Assembly (NCBI GenBank): GCA_022823865.1
Contig: JAJEHF010000036.1
Span: 1 to 34,907 of the forward strand
DNA: 34,907 nt
Direction: 5' to 3'
From: Bryobacterales bacterium
GTDB lineage: Bacteria; Acidobacteriota; Terriglobia; Bryobacterales; UBA6623
Below, one piece after another: positions 1-8,548 of the stretch. Positions within the stretch are counted from its first letter, which is position 1; each line of letters begins with the position of its first letter. Below the pieces are notes generated by a model. It worked only from the letters and a program-made list of their open reading frames with translations, was not told the DNA's origin and did not search any database. Both the position numbers and the translations under genes were made by a program.

Positions 1-150
1 CCTGACAGACTGACAACAAAATGTCCAGTCCTCGCAGCAGACAGCGCTACCATGCCGAGCTCGCAAACTCTAGCAGGCTGCCGCTGCCCCTCCGGCTACT
101 GTCGTGCACTGCCTCGGACTCGGACAAAAAAATGGCCCTGCAGCCTTCGC
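1..150 (-). ncRNA. Possible omegaRNA / right-end region of the tnpB element
   Basis: In TnpB elements the guide RNA scaffold overlaps the 3' end of tnpB and the transposon right end, and the guide itself is the flanking DNA. On the minus strand this is the region around and beyond the stop at 70-72. The window stops 69 bases downstream, so I cannot see the right end or delimit the RNA. The placement rests on family knowledge; no specific fold was identified. Confidence 0.3.
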
Positions 151-1341
151 ATACGATTCTGGAGCGACGCACGGCCCAGCGGCCCACGTTGACGCTCCGG
201 CGGCAATAACCCCGGCCGCCAAAATGTTGATCGCGGCATTGACGTCGCGATCCTCCACCAGTCCGCAGGCGCGGCAACGGTACGTCTCCGCTGCTCGCGG
301 GTTGTTCCGTGCGTGGCACCTGCTGCAATCCTGTGAAGTGTACTGGGGATCCACCTCCACGTACTCGCGCCCGGCCCATGCTGCCTTCTGCTCGAGTTGT
401 CTCCGTAGAAGCGCCCAATTCTGTGACAGTATCTCCCGGTTGAGCCCGGCCTTCGCCGCGACGTTTGTTCCCGGTTGTCCCTCCGTTCCTCGTGCTGAGC
501 GCGTCATCTTCCGCACCTGCAGCCGCTCCACCGCGACCAGTCCGTGGTCGCGGATGATCTCGGTTGTAGCCCGGTGGCAGGCGTTCCGTTCCCGCACGAA
601 CTCCCGGCGCTGCAAGCGCGCCAGCGCCTGCACTCGTTTCCTCCGCCTCTGGCTGCCCTTCCGGCAGCGCGCGACCGCACGCTGCATCCGGCGCTTGCGC
701 TTCCAGTCACGGGTTGCCCGCGGATAGCGCTTGCCGTTCGAGAGCGTCATGCGCTTGCGCACGCCCAGATCGATCCCCACCGCCTTGGCGCTGCCGGGCA
801 GGGCCGCCCGTTCGACCGCATACACCAGCGAGGCTTCCCAGTGCCGCCCGCGCTTGGTCAGCCGGACGGACTTCGCGACCGCGTCCGGCAACTCGCGCGA
901 ACCGTGCAGCCGGATGCGAGGAAACCCTTTCACCTGCAGTTCGTAGTGGCTGCCCCGTGGCTTGACAGTTCCGCCACTAATCTGCGTCAAGTCAATCGTG
1001 ACGCAACGGCTGAGCGGCCGGAAGCGCGGAAATCCCGGGGCTTGGCCGGCCTTGACGCGCCGGAAGAACGACTGGAACGCCACGTCCAAGCGCTTCAGCA
1101 TCCCGCGCGCCGGACCGACCGCGATCTCGCCCAGTCCATGCTCATTGCGAGCACGCAACTCCGTCAGCCACCTGTATTGCACGTACAGGCTCAGCGTTTC
1201 CTTGCGCTCGGCATAGGCCGCCTTGCGCTCCTCCAGCGCTTGGTTGTACAGCCAGTTCAGACGGCCAAGGATGTTGTCCATGTGCCGGTATCCCGCTGGA
1301 GAGAGGGAGCACCGCGCGGAATTGGTGATATACAGCGCCAT
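70..1341 (-). CDS. tnpB: TnpB-like RNA-guided endonuclease (IS200/IS605 OrfB family)
   Basis: The 423-residue protein belongs to the TnpB family, transposon-encoded RuvC nucleases that use an RNA (omegaRNA) from their own 3' end as guide. The sequence shows an N-terminal helix-turn-helix region (about residues 1-110), then a split RuvC domain: GIDLG with Asp191, VERL with Glu272 and EDRDVNAAINI with Asp364/Asp366. A zinc finger CSRC...CRAC (Cys339, 342, 356, 359) sits between the last two. All key residues are present, so it may be active. I chose ATG 1341 (MALYITNSAR) over ATG 1359 because family members start close to this point; the upstream start adds six residues. No TnpA transposase lies in the window, so this is a solo element or its partner is lost. 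The tail after NIL is about 50 residues long and Ala/Cys-rich and may overlap the guide-RNA region. Confidence 0.93.
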   Translation of the reverse strand: MALYITNSARCSLSPAGYRHMDNILGRLNWLYNQALEERKAAYAERKETLSLYVQYRWLTELRARNEHGLGEIAVGPARGMLKRLDVAFQSFFRRVKAGQAPGFPRFRPLSRCVTIDLTQISGGTVKPRGSHYELQVKGFPRIRLHGSRELPDAVAKSVRLTKRGRHWEASLVYAVERAALPGSAKAVGIDLGVRKRMTLSNGKRYPRATRDWKRKRRMQRAVARCRKGSQRRRKRVQALARLQRREFVRERNACHRATTEIIRDHGLVAVERLQVRKMTRSARGTEGQPGTNVAAKAGLNREILSQNWALLRRQLEQKAAWAGREYVEVDPQYTSQDCSRCHARNNPRAAETYRCRACGLVEDRDVNAAINILAAGVIAAGASTWAAGPCVAPESYAKAAGPFFCPSPRQCTTVAGGAAAAC

Positions 1342-1446
1342 CTCTTGCCATAATAGCATATTTTGAGCGTGTTATTTTTGTATATTATTCCCTTCAGCAG
1401 CGTGAGCCGCCGCAGAGGCTGCGGCGTGCAGGCACTGGACGGGAAT
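1342..1446. other. AT-rich left flank of the tnpB element
   Basis: Bases 1343-1392 are markedly AT-rich (ATAATAGCATATTTTGAG, then TTATTTTTGTATATTATT) in an otherwise GC-rich window. This composition break just upstream of tnpB probably marks the left end of the mobile element or its promoter. On the minus strand a TATTAT hexamer (1350-1355) lies 8 nt before the tnpB ATG. I could not define the exact end hairpin or the target tetranucleotide. Confidence 0.45.
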
Positions 1447-2289
1447 TCAGGCCCGGATGCGACTTAGAAGGGCAATGGCCCTGCCAATGTCGGCGCGCTG
1501 CTCTTCGCCGACGATCTCGCGCTCGATGACCAAGGGGCCGGCGTAGCCGATCTCGCGCAGCGTGCGGACGTACCGCTCCATGCCCACGTCGCCATCGCCA
1601 AGTGGCGTCTCCCGCCCCCACTCGCCCGGCGTCTCCGGCCAGGTGCCGTCCTTGCAATGCACCGTCAAGACGTGCTCTCGGAGCGTGCGCAGGGCCTCCA
1701 TCGGCTCGCCGGACCCGTACAGGATCATATTCGCGGGATCGAAATTGACCCCCAGGTTCGGTCGGTCCACCGCGTGCAGGAACTCCAGCAGCGCTGCCGC
1801 CGGCTCCTGTCCGGTTTCCAGCGCGAAGGTCTGGCCGTTGCGGGCGCAGTGGTCGCAGACGCGGCGCACAAGTTCGAGGACGGCCCGGTGCTCGGCATCG
1901 CTCGGATCTTCGGGCAGGCAGCCGATGTGCGCCGCCACGCCGGGAATGCCGAGCGAGCGAGCGAAATCCGACACCGCGTAGGTCCGCTGCTCCCGCTCGC
2001 GGCGCGTCGCAGGGGGCACGTAGCCCACGGTCTGCGCGCAAATCGGGATGCTGGCGTAGCTCTCGCCCTCGAAGCTCTGGAAAGCCGTGACGATCTCAAG
2101 CTCGGAACGGTCCAGCGCGGCCCGCCAGCGCTCGGCTGCGCCGGGAGTCAGGTCCGCCGCGCCATGCACGCCCAGCTGTCCGCAGCTCACGCCGAACGCG
2201 GCTACGGACTCGACGATCTCGTCGGGGGTGGCGTCGACGCCGAGCACGCCGCCGGTCCAGAACATCAAGCCGACCTGCAGTGGTTCCAT
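1447..2289 (-). CDS. Sugar phosphate isomerase/epimerase family protein (TIM barrel)
   Basis: The 280-residue protein has the xylose-isomerase-like TIM barrel (AP endonuclease 2 superfamily). Likely metal ligands sit at strand ends: Glu in ALETGQE, Asp in NFDPANM, His in TVHCKDG and Glu in VIERE. No signal peptide is visible, so it is probably cytoplasmic. A good ribosome site (GGAGG, 10 nt before the ATG) supports the start. It lies 51 nt downstream of a Gfo/Idh/MocA oxidoreductase on the same strand, a common pairing in sugar or inositol-type catabolism. The substrate cannot be deduced. The tnpB element lies immediately downstream. Confidence 0.88.
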   Translation of the reverse strand: MEPLQVGLMFWTGGVLGVDATPDEIVESVAAFGVSCGQLGVHGAADLTPGAAERWRAALDRSELEIVTAFQSFEGESYASIPICAQTVGYVPPATRREREQRTYAVSDFARSLGIPGVAAHIGCLPEDPSDAEHRAVLELVRRVCDHCARNGQTFALETGQEPAAALLEFLHAVDRPNLGVNFDPANMILYGSGEPMEALRTLREHVLTVHCKDGTWPETPGEWGRETPLGDGDVGMERYVRTLREIGYAGPLVIEREIVGEEQRADIGRAIALLSRIRA

Positions 2290-2340
2290 ATCAGCCGCCT
2301 CCGGTAGTCTACAGCAGCGCGGGCGCCCTTGCTCGGGCCG

Positions 2341-3492
2341 CTACGCGGCGTCGACCTCGACCCAGCCGCCTTCGCGGTGGCTGCGCAGCACAGCCTCGAC
2401 CAGCCGCAGCTGCCGCAGTCCGGCATCGAAGCCCGGCACCTCCCCGGCCTTCGACCTGTCGCGGCAGGCTGCGTAGAAGCGGCGGAAGAATTGCTTGAAG
2501 GTATCGGCGTAGCCTTCCGCGTGGCCGCCGGGCAGATCGGCGAAGGAGCGCGCCTGCTCTTCCAGCAGTGACGGGTCCTTGACAAGCAGCTCGTTGTTCC
2601 CGTCGCGCCGCCCGATCCACAGCTCGTTCGGCCGCTCCCCATCCCAGGAAAGGCCGCACTTGGTGCCGTAGATGTCCACCAGCAGCCGGTTCTTGCGGCC
2701 TGCGGCGACTTGGTTGATCGTCAGCGCTCCCCTCGCCCGGTCGCCGAAGCGCAGCAGAATCGCGCCGAAATCCTCCGTCGTGATCGGGCGGTCTTCGTAG
2801 TCCTCCGGTTCCAGCATCTTGCCCGCGTAGGTTTCGATCGGCTTCTTGGGCTTCTTGCGCACCGGATGAAACGTGGCCAGCTCTGCGCACACCGCCTGGA
2901 TTTGCTTGCCCGTGACGTGTTCCAGCAGATCGCACCAGTGGGAGCCGATGTCCGCCATGGCGCGCGAATTGCCGCCCACCTCCGGCTCGAGCCGCCAGTT
3001 GTAGTCCGTGTCGAAGAACAGCCAGTCCTGTGAGTAGGTGCCCTGCACCGCCAATACGTCGCCCACTTGCCCGGTGGCCACCATGCGCCGCATTTGCGCC
3101 ACGTTCGGATAAAAGCGCAGGTTATAGCTGGTGGCATGCACGATGTCCCGCGAGCGCGCCAGTTCGACCAAGCCCCGCGCCTGCTCGGCCGTCATCGCCA
3201 GGGGCTTCTCGCAGATCACGTGCTTGCCGGCGCTGATCGCGTCGCGGGCGATCGCGAAATGCGTGTGGTTCGGCGTGCAGATATGCACCGCGTCGATAGC
3301 CGGATCGTCCAGCAGCTCGCGGTAGTCGCCCGACGTGCGGGCGATTCCCAGCACTTGCCCGAACTGGGCTGCTAGGTCGGCGGTCTGGTCCGCTATCGCG
3401 ACGACTTCGGCCTCGGCCTGCCGCCGGATGTTCTCGACGTGGACGCGGCCCACGAATCCGGTCCCGATCACCGCCACCTGCAACTTCTTCAT
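2341..3492 (-). CDS. Gfo/Idh/MocA family NAD(P)-dependent oxidoreductase
   Basis: The 383-residue protein begins with a Rossmann nucleotide-binding motif (VAVIGTGFVGRVH, residues about 5-17) and has the family motif CEKPLAMT with the conserved Lys near residue 97. A C-terminal alpha/beta domain follows. These enzymes oxidise or reduce hydroxyl groups of sugars, inositols and similar compounds with NAD(P). I chose ATG 3492 (MKKLQVAVIG) because GGAGG lies 11 nt upstream and the Rossmann fold starts right after it; an upstream in-frame start at 3537 adds 15 unlikely residues. It is the first gene of a probable two-gene unit with the TIM-barrel isomerase downstream. The specific substrate is unknown. 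Confidence 0.9.
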   Translation of the reverse strand: MKKLQVAVIGTGFVGRVHVENIRRQAEAEVVAIADQTADLAAQFGQVLGIARTSGDYRELLDDPAIDAVHICTPNHTHFAIARDAISAGKHVICEKPLAMTAEQARGLVELARSRDIVHATSYNLRFYPNVAQMRRMVATGQVGDVLAVQGTYSQDWLFFDTDYNWRLEPEVGGNSRAMADIGSHWCDLLEHVTGKQIQAVCAELATFHPVRKKPKKPIETYAGKMLEPEDYEDRPITTEDFGAILLRFGDRARGALTINQVAAGRKNRLLVDIYGTKCGLSWDGERPNELWIGRRDGNNELLVKDPSLLEEQARSFADLPGGHAEGYADTFKQFFRRFYAACRDRSKAGEVPGFDAGLRQLRLVEAVLRSHREGGWVEVDAA

Positions 3493-4048
3493 AACTGTCA
3501 AGACCTCCGCTGAAGCTCGGGCGCGATGGCACTCCATCGGCCAGTAAACGAGTGTAGGCGTCTGGCGAGAGCGAATTCAAGCGTCCCGTTGCGCCCGCCG
3601 GGCCGGAATCCGGCGGTCGCGCCCGGCTTCGGTCCCTCGCCTTGGCCCCTCTCGCCCCGGATGCCCGCGGTGGCCATCCTCGAGATTCCATAGAGCCGCA
3701 CGACCGGGAAGGGCTGGGGGGATCCTCGCTTCAGGCCTCGCCAACCGGGCAGCCTATCGGATTCGCGGGCGCCGATGTTCGGGCTGTCGCTCGGCTCGGG
3801 GCCGGAGCTCGGTTGCGCGAGCTCTCAAGTTTCTCGCAACATGGGTAGACAAGCGCGGTGTTTTTCCTGCCTGTAACGCAAAGAGGTGCTATTCTGTTTG
3901 GAGACCGGAGCTTGCAAATGTCTGGCGTATGCAAGGAGGCTGGTGCAACGCCTCCGGGCAGTGAGCGCCGCGGTCACAGTGCGGTACTCTGTCCGTGCCC
4001 TAGCTGCGCTGGCGCCCCTCGCGGGACGGCTTTCTTGGAGGTGATCGC
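3493..4048. other. Intergenic region between divergent mocA-type gene and mreB
   Basis: This 556-base gap separates the minus-strand oxidoreductase from mreB and should hold both promoters. Visible items are a GC-rich hairpin at 3595-3616 (CCGCCGG/CCGGCGG, no T tract), a TATTCT hexamer at 3890-3895, a short inverted repeat CTTGCA/TGCAAG (3911-3916, 3930-3935), and a possible 44-codon leader frame at 3918-4052. No convincing -35 box was found. Confidence 0.6.
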
Positions 4049-4052
4049 ATGA
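3918..4052 (+). CDS. Possible leader peptide upstream of and overlapping mreB
   Basis: A 44-codon frame starts at ATG 3918, seven bases after a GGAG, and its TGA (4050-4052) overlaps the mreB ATG as ATGA. The predicted peptide has a Cys-rich CPCPSC stretch and no recognisable domain. Against it, only 28 of 44 codons end in G or C, below what I see in mreB (29 of its first 35), and mreB has its own strong ribosome site. I regard it as a weak candidate for a translated leader. Confidence 0.2.
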   Translation: MSGVCKEAGATPPGSERRGHSAVLCPCPSCAGAPRGTAFLEVIA

Positions 4053-5074
4053 GGCTGCGCTCACTCCTGTCGCTATTCTCCCACGACCTCGCGATCGACC
4101 TCGGCACGGCCAACACCTTGATATACATTGCCGATTCCGGCGTCGTGGTGGATGAGCCTTCGATGGTAGGCGTCAACAACTCCACCGGCGAGGTCGAGGC
4201 TGTCGGCATCGAGGCCAAGCGGATGCTCGGCCGCACGCCGGGCACGATCACGGCCGTCCGCCCGATGCGCGACGGGGTGATTGCCGACTTCAAGATCGCC
4301 GAGCGCATGCTCACTTACTTCATCAACAAGGCGCACAACCGCAACCTGTTCGTCCACCCCCGCATCGTGATCGGCGTGCCCGGCAGCATCACCCACGTCG
4401 AGCGCCGCGCCGTCGTCGACTCTGCCATGCGAGCCCGCGCCAGCGAAGTGCATCTGGTCGAGCAGGCGATGATGGCCGCCATTGGGGCCGGCCTGCCAGT
4501 CTCGGAGCCTGCGGGCAGCATGGTCGTGGACATCGGGGGAGGCACCACGGACGTTGCGGTGATCTCGATGTCCGGTGTCGTGTACTCGAAGTCGGTGAGC
4601 GTGGCCGGCAATGCGTTCGACGATGCGATCATCCACTATCTCAGGCGCAAGCACAACTTCCTGATCGGCGAGCGCACCGCCGAGCGAGTGAAGGTTGAAC
4701 TGGGTGCGGCGAAGCCGCTCGAAACGCCCGCCACGATGGAGATCAAGGGGCGCAATCTCACCCGGGGCGTGCCGGCGGCTCGGGAAGTGACCGACAGCGA
4801 GATTCACGGCGCCATCGCAGAGTGCGTCGAGAAGATCATGTTCTGCGTGCGGGAGGCTTTGGAACACGCCCCGCCCGAGATCAGCAGCGATATTTGCGAC
4901 CGCGGCATCGTGCTCACGGGCGGGGGCGCATACCTCAGGAACCTTGACCAGCGCATCCGCGACGAGGTGGGCGTGCCGGTCTCGGTGGCCGAGAACCCCC
5001 TCCACAGCGTCGTCGTTGGGACCGGGATGGTCTTGGAGGACATTGACTTGCTCAATCGGGTCTCGATCCAGTAG
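4049..5074 (+). CDS. mreB: Rod shape-determining protein MreB
   Basis: MreB is a bacterial actin that forms membrane-attached filaments guiding lateral cell-wall synthesis. The 341-residue sequence has the actin-fold ATP motifs: phosphate 1 AIDLGTANT (about residues 15-23), phosphate 2 VVDIGGGTTDVAVIS (about 157-171) and the adenosine motif LTGGGAYLRNLD near residue 290. The N-terminus MRLRSLLSLFSHD could form the amphipathic membrane-binding helix. The length is normal. The start is set by a strong ribosome site, GGAGGTGAT, just before ATG. It heads the mreBCD-mrdA-rodA operon, with 32 nt to mreC. Confidence 0.97.
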   Translation: MRLRSLLSLFSHDLAIDLGTANTLIYIADSGVVVDEPSMVGVNNSTGEVEAVGIEAKRMLGRTPGTITAVRPMRDGVIADFKIAERMLTYFINKAHNRNLFVHPRIVIGVPGSITHVERRAVVDSAMRARASEVHLVEQAMMAAIGAGLPVSEPAGSMVVDIGGGTTDVAVISMSGVVYSKSVSVAGNAFDDAIIHYLRRKHNFLIGERTAERVKVELGAAKPLETPATMEIKGRNLTRGVPAAREVTDSEIHGAIAECVEKIMFCVREALEHAPPEISSDICDRGIVLTGGGAYLRNLDQRIRDEVGVPVSVAENPLHSVVVGTGMVLEDIDLLNRVSIQ

Positions 5075-5106
5075 CGCGGCGGGGACGGAGCGAACGGAGG
5101 GCACAC

Positions 5107-6180
5107 GTGCAAGAGTTGCTGGCCCGGCGAAGGAACGGCATCCTGCTAGGGGTGCTGGTCTTCCTGCAGGTGCTGATGGTCGGCCAGCAGATTCAGGATC
5201 GTCCCATCGACGCTCGCCTGAGGTATTGGAGCAGCGCCCTGTTCATGCCGCTTCAGCGCGCGGGCCAATGGGGGCTCAGCGGCCTGTCGGGCGTCTGGTC
5301 CGGCTACGTCTGGCTCGTTGGCGCCGCCGCCGAGAACCGGCAGCTTGACGCAGAAGTCTCGCGCCTGCGGCTGGAGAACCATTACTTGCAGCAGCAGGTT
5401 GTCCATGTGAGCGCCCGCGCCGGGCTGGATGAGTTCCGCGCGAGCCTCGCGTCCCGCACGCTCCCCGCCAAGGTGATCGCTCGCGGGCCAAGCCGCAACG
5501 CGCGAGAGGTCTTTCTCGACCGGGGCCGCGAGCACGGCATCGAGCCCGGCATGGCGGTGGTCGTGCCTGCCGGCATCGTAGGCAAGGTCGAGGCGGCGTA
5601 CGGGGCCTCCTGCATGGTGGTCTTGCTCAGCGATGCAGAGGCCGGCGCCGGAGTCGTGCTCGGAAGGAGCGGCGCGCCGGGGGTCCTGCGCGGGACGAAT
5701 GGTGTTCTTTCCCGCCTCGACTACGTGCCGCCCCACGTGGGGGTTGCGGTGGGCGAACAGGTCTACACCTCGGGCTTGGACGGCGTCTTCCCTCCCGGCA
5801 TGCCTGTCGGAGAGGTCGTCAGCGTCGAGACGACTACTGAAATGCACACGATCGCGGTCAGCTTTCACGCGGATTTGGATCGCGTGCGGGAGGTAGCGGT
5901 CGTCTTGCGGACGGAGCATGAAGCACTTCCGGATTCAGTGCGACGGATCCTAGCCCGGCTGCCCGGGCCTCCCGAGACCGATGTCGAGGGCGAATTGCGC
6001 GCTGGCGGATCCCTCGACGGACCGGCGGATCGCGTCAAGCGAACCTATGAAAGCGCACTCCAGGCGCAGCAGAAGACAATCGGCCTCCTCAGCGGGCGCC
6101 CGCCCAATTTCAGCGCTGCCGCCGATTCGCTGCGCGCCGCGCGCGGAGAGATCTCGGGCGCCCCGGGAGAGGCTGAGTGA
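5107..6180 (+). CDS. mreC: Rod shape-determining protein MreC
   Basis: MreC is a bitopic inner-membrane protein of the elongasome whose periplasmic part binds PBP2. The 357-residue sequence has a short cytoplasmic stretch, a membrane helix around residues 9-25 (GILLGVLVFLQVLMVG), a coiled-coil-like segment (about 75-105, AENRQLDAEVSRLRLENHYL) and the two-lobed beta domain to about residue 275. A charged, probably disordered C-terminal tail of about 80 residues follows, longer than in minimal MreC proteins. The GTG start follows GGAGGG. Its TGA overlaps the mreD GTG as GTGA, indicating translational coupling. Confidence 0.95.
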   Translation: MQELLARRRNGILLGVLVFLQVLMVGQQIQDRPIDARLRYWSSALFMPLQRAGQWGLSGLSGVWSGYVWLVGAAAENRQLDAEVSRLRLENHYLQQQVVHVSARAGLDEFRASLASRTLPAKVIARGPSRNAREVFLDRGREHGIEPGMAVVVPAGIVGKVEAAYGASCMVVLLSDAEAGAGVVLGRSGAPGVLRGTNGVLSRLDYVPPHVGVAVGEQVYTSGLDGVFPPGMPVGEVVSVETTTEMHTIAVSFHADLDRVREVAVVLRTEHEALPDSVRRILARLPGPPETDVEGELRAGGSLDGPADRVKRTYESALQAQQKTIGLLSGRPPNFSAAADSLRAARGEISGAPGEAE

Positions 6181-6704
6181 GCGCTTGGTCTAGAACGGTC
6201 CCGGCAGTCGAATCCAAGCGTCGCGCGAGTGTTCCCTGGCCATGGTTCGTGGGCCTTCCCACCGCCGCGCTGGGCCTGCAAACGCTGCTGCCCACGCTCG
6301 AGCCCGCTCTCGCCCTGTTCAACCTGCCGTTCCTCGCCACCCTCAATCTGATGCTGTGGTGCCGCTCCGCAGTGTCGGCGATGCTGCTGGGCATGCTGAT
6401 CGGCTGCCTGCATGACGGCCTGACCCACGGCCCGGTGGGGTTGCACGGGATCGTGTACACGATCTGCGGCTACTTGGTCGCACGGTTGGGCCCGTACGTG
6501 CGCCGCGATCACGCGCTAGAGCTCGGCTTGTTCTTCGCCGCGGCGTACGCGACCCACGAATTCGTCTTTGGCGTGACCCGCAGCTTTCTGGTCAGCGCGG
6601 GCGGGGAGACAGATCTGGCCCTCGGGCTCGTCTTGACGGCGCTCCACGCTGGCGCTGGCCTGTTCGTATTCACTATGCTGAGCAAGGCAGGTTGGAAGCC
6701 ATGA
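6177..6704 (+). CDS. mreD: Rod shape-determining protein MreD
   Basis: The 175-residue protein is strongly hydrophobic with several predicted membrane helices (for example LIGCLHDGLTHGPVGLHGIV near residues 78-97 and the C-terminal ALHAGAGLFVFTMLSK). Position between mreC and mrdA and the size identify it as MreD, the integral membrane partner of MreC in the elongasome; sequence conservation in this family is low. It overlaps mreC (GTGA, 6177-6180) and the next gene (ATGA, 6701-6704). Confidence 0.88.
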   Translation: MSAWSRTVPAVESKRRASVPWPWFVGLPTAALGLQTLLPTLEPALALFNLPFLATLNLMLWCRSAVSAMLLGMLIGCLHDGLTHGPVGLHGIVYTICGYLVARLGPYVRRDHALELGLFFAAAYATHEFVFGVTRSFLVSAGGETDLALGLVLTALHAGAGLFVFTMLSKAGWKP

Positions 6705-8548
6705 CCGCCTTCGGTGCGTCGAGATATCGGGCGTCACAGCGACGCCTGCGCCTGTTTCAGGTGTTCGCGACCGCCGTGTTCGTCGGCTTGCTGGGCTCTT
6801 TCTGGCAGATCCAAGTAGTCGATCACGAGCGCTACCGGGAACAGGCGCGCCAGAACCGCATCAAGACGCTCCCCATCGCAGCGGCCCGCGGCAACGTACT
6901 GGACCGCCACGGCCGCTCCATTGCGGACAGCGAGATCGCCCTGACGGCGATGATTGATGCTGCCAACACTTCCGCGGAGAACTTGGAGCGGATCGCGTCC
7001 GGGCTTGATCTGGACATCGAGCGGGTCTGGCGGACCTTGCAGGATGCCTCCGACTACGGCCGGTTCGAGCACATCGTGCTCAAGGAGGATCTTTCGCAGC
7101 GCGATCTTGCCTTCCTGCAGGCCCGCCGGCACGCCTTTCCCGAGGTGGATCTCGTCGAGGGCATGCGCCGCAGATACCCGGCCCAGCAGGTCGCCGTGCA
7201 TGCCACCGGATACATCGGCAAGGCCAGCCGGCAGGAACTCGCAATGCGAGAGTTCCTGCTCCTCGATTTCGGCTCGGAGGTTGGCAAGAGCGGCATCGAG
7301 CGGCAGTACAACCGCTGGCTGACCGGCACGGACGGCAGGCTGCAGTTCCTGGTCGACAGCGTCGGGCGGTCCATCGAGACGGTGGGAGAGGTGGATTCGG
7401 TTCCGGGCAACAACCTCCGCCTGACCATCGATCTAGACCTGCAGGCGGTCTCCGAACTCGGCTTGGTAGGGCGCAAGGGCGCCGTGGTCGCATTGGATCC
7501 CCGCAGTGGCGAGATCCTGGCCATGGCGAGCGGACCCAGCTTCGATCCGAATCAATTCGTGGCCGGATTCCAGGACGCCGACTGGCGCGCGCTGAACTCT
7601 GATCCGGCCACCCCTCTGCTAAACCGCGCCACTCAGGGCACCTGGGCGATCGGGTCGGTGATCAAGCCGGTCATCGGCTTGGCGGGCTTGCAGGCTGGCG
7701 TGGCCGGGCCGGATTTCACGGCTCACTGCGCGGGGGGCTTGAACTACGGCGGGCACTACTTCCGGTGCCACAAGCGTGACGGCCACGGCACGGTGGCTCT
7801 GGTCGAGGCGATCGCGCAATCGTGCGACGTCTATTTCTACCAGCTGGGCGTCAAGCTGGGGATCGACGTGCTGGGGCGCTACGCGCGCCTGGCCGGCTTC
7901 GGGGAGCGAACCAACGTAGACCTGCCGGACGAGGCCCCCGGGCTTGTCCCGTCCGTCCGCTGGAAGGTGCGCAGTTCCTTGCAGCCATGGCGCCCGGGCG
8001 AAACCGTCGTGGTTTCCATCGGGCAGGGCGCGATGGCGGTGACGCCGATCCAAGCCGCCCACGCTATCGGCGGCTTGGCCATGGGCGGTGTATGGCACCG
8101 GCCCCGGATCGTGTCGGACGATCAGATGCGCTTGATCGATCCCGACTACGAGCCGCCCCGGCCGCGCGTGGCGACGATTGACCGAGAGCACCTGGCGACG
8201 TTGCGCGAGGCCATGTGGCAGGTCGTCAACGGCTACGGCACGGGCCGCCAGGCGCGCCTCTCCGGCGTCGACGTGTGCGGCAAGACCGGCACGGCGCAGC
8301 GGGTTTCGAACGAACTGCGGCTGAGATCCGGGCGGGCAGACTTTGAGGACGACGCGTGGTTCGTCGGATTCGCGCCGTGCTCGAGTCCCGAGATCGTCGT
8401 GGCGGCGCTGCTGGAGAACGGCGCGCACAGCTACTATGCGGCGGCGGTAGTGCGAGACTTGCTGCAGGTCTGGCTGCTCAACCGGCCTCCCGCGTCCTTG
8501 ACCGACAGCAGCAAGACACTGGCTGAGTCGTTTGCGGGGCTGCCGTGA
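6701..8548 (+). CDS. mrdA: Penicillin-binding protein 2 (elongasome transpeptidase)
   Basis: This class B penicillin-binding protein cross-links peptidoglycan during elongation. The 615-residue sequence has one N-terminal membrane anchor (about residues 17-37, FQVFATAVFVGLLGSFW), the pedestal/dimer domain (IAAARGNVLDRHG) and the transpeptidase domain. Catalytic motifs are SVIK (SxxK, after TQGTWAIG), SCD (SxD form typical of PBP2) in AQSCDVYFYQLG, and KTGTAQ. I chose ATG 6701 because it overlaps the mreD stop as ATGA; a TTG at 6692 would add three residues. Its TGA overlaps the rodA GTG. Confidence 0.95.
   Translation: MTAFGASRYRASQRRLRLFQVFATAVFVGLLGSFWQIQVVDHERYREQARQNRIKTLPIAAARGNVLDRHGRSIADSEIALTAMIDAANTSAENLERIASGLDLDIERVWRTLQDASDYGRFEHIVLKEDLSQRDLAFLQARRHAFPEVDLVEGMRRRYPAQQVAVHATGYIGKASRQELAMREFLLLDFGSEVGKSGIERQYNRWLTGTDGRLQFLVDSVGRSIETVGEVDSVPGNNLRLTIDLDLQAVSELGLVGRKGAVVALDPRSGEILAMASGPSFDPNQFVAGFQDADWRALNSDPATPLLNRATQGTWAIGSVIKPVIGLAGLQAGVAGPDFTAHCAGGLNYGGHYFRCHKRDGHGTVALVEAIAQSCDVYFYQLGVKLGIDVLGRYARLAGFGERTNVDLPDEAPGLVPSVRWKVRSSLQPWRPGETVVVSIGQGAMAVTPIQAAHAIGGLAMGGVWHRPRIVSDDQMRLIDPDYEPPRPRVATIDREHLATLREAMWQVVNGYGTGRQARLSGVDVCGKTGTAQRVSNELRLRSGRADFEDDAWFVGFAPCSSPEIVVAALLENGAHSYYAAAVVRDLLQVWLLNRPPASLTDSSKTLAESFAGLP

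Noticed and set aside
3595..3616. GC hairpin in the mocA-mreB spacer as a terminator
   Set aside because: It has no T tract on either strand and lies upstream of both divergent genes, where a terminator is not expected.
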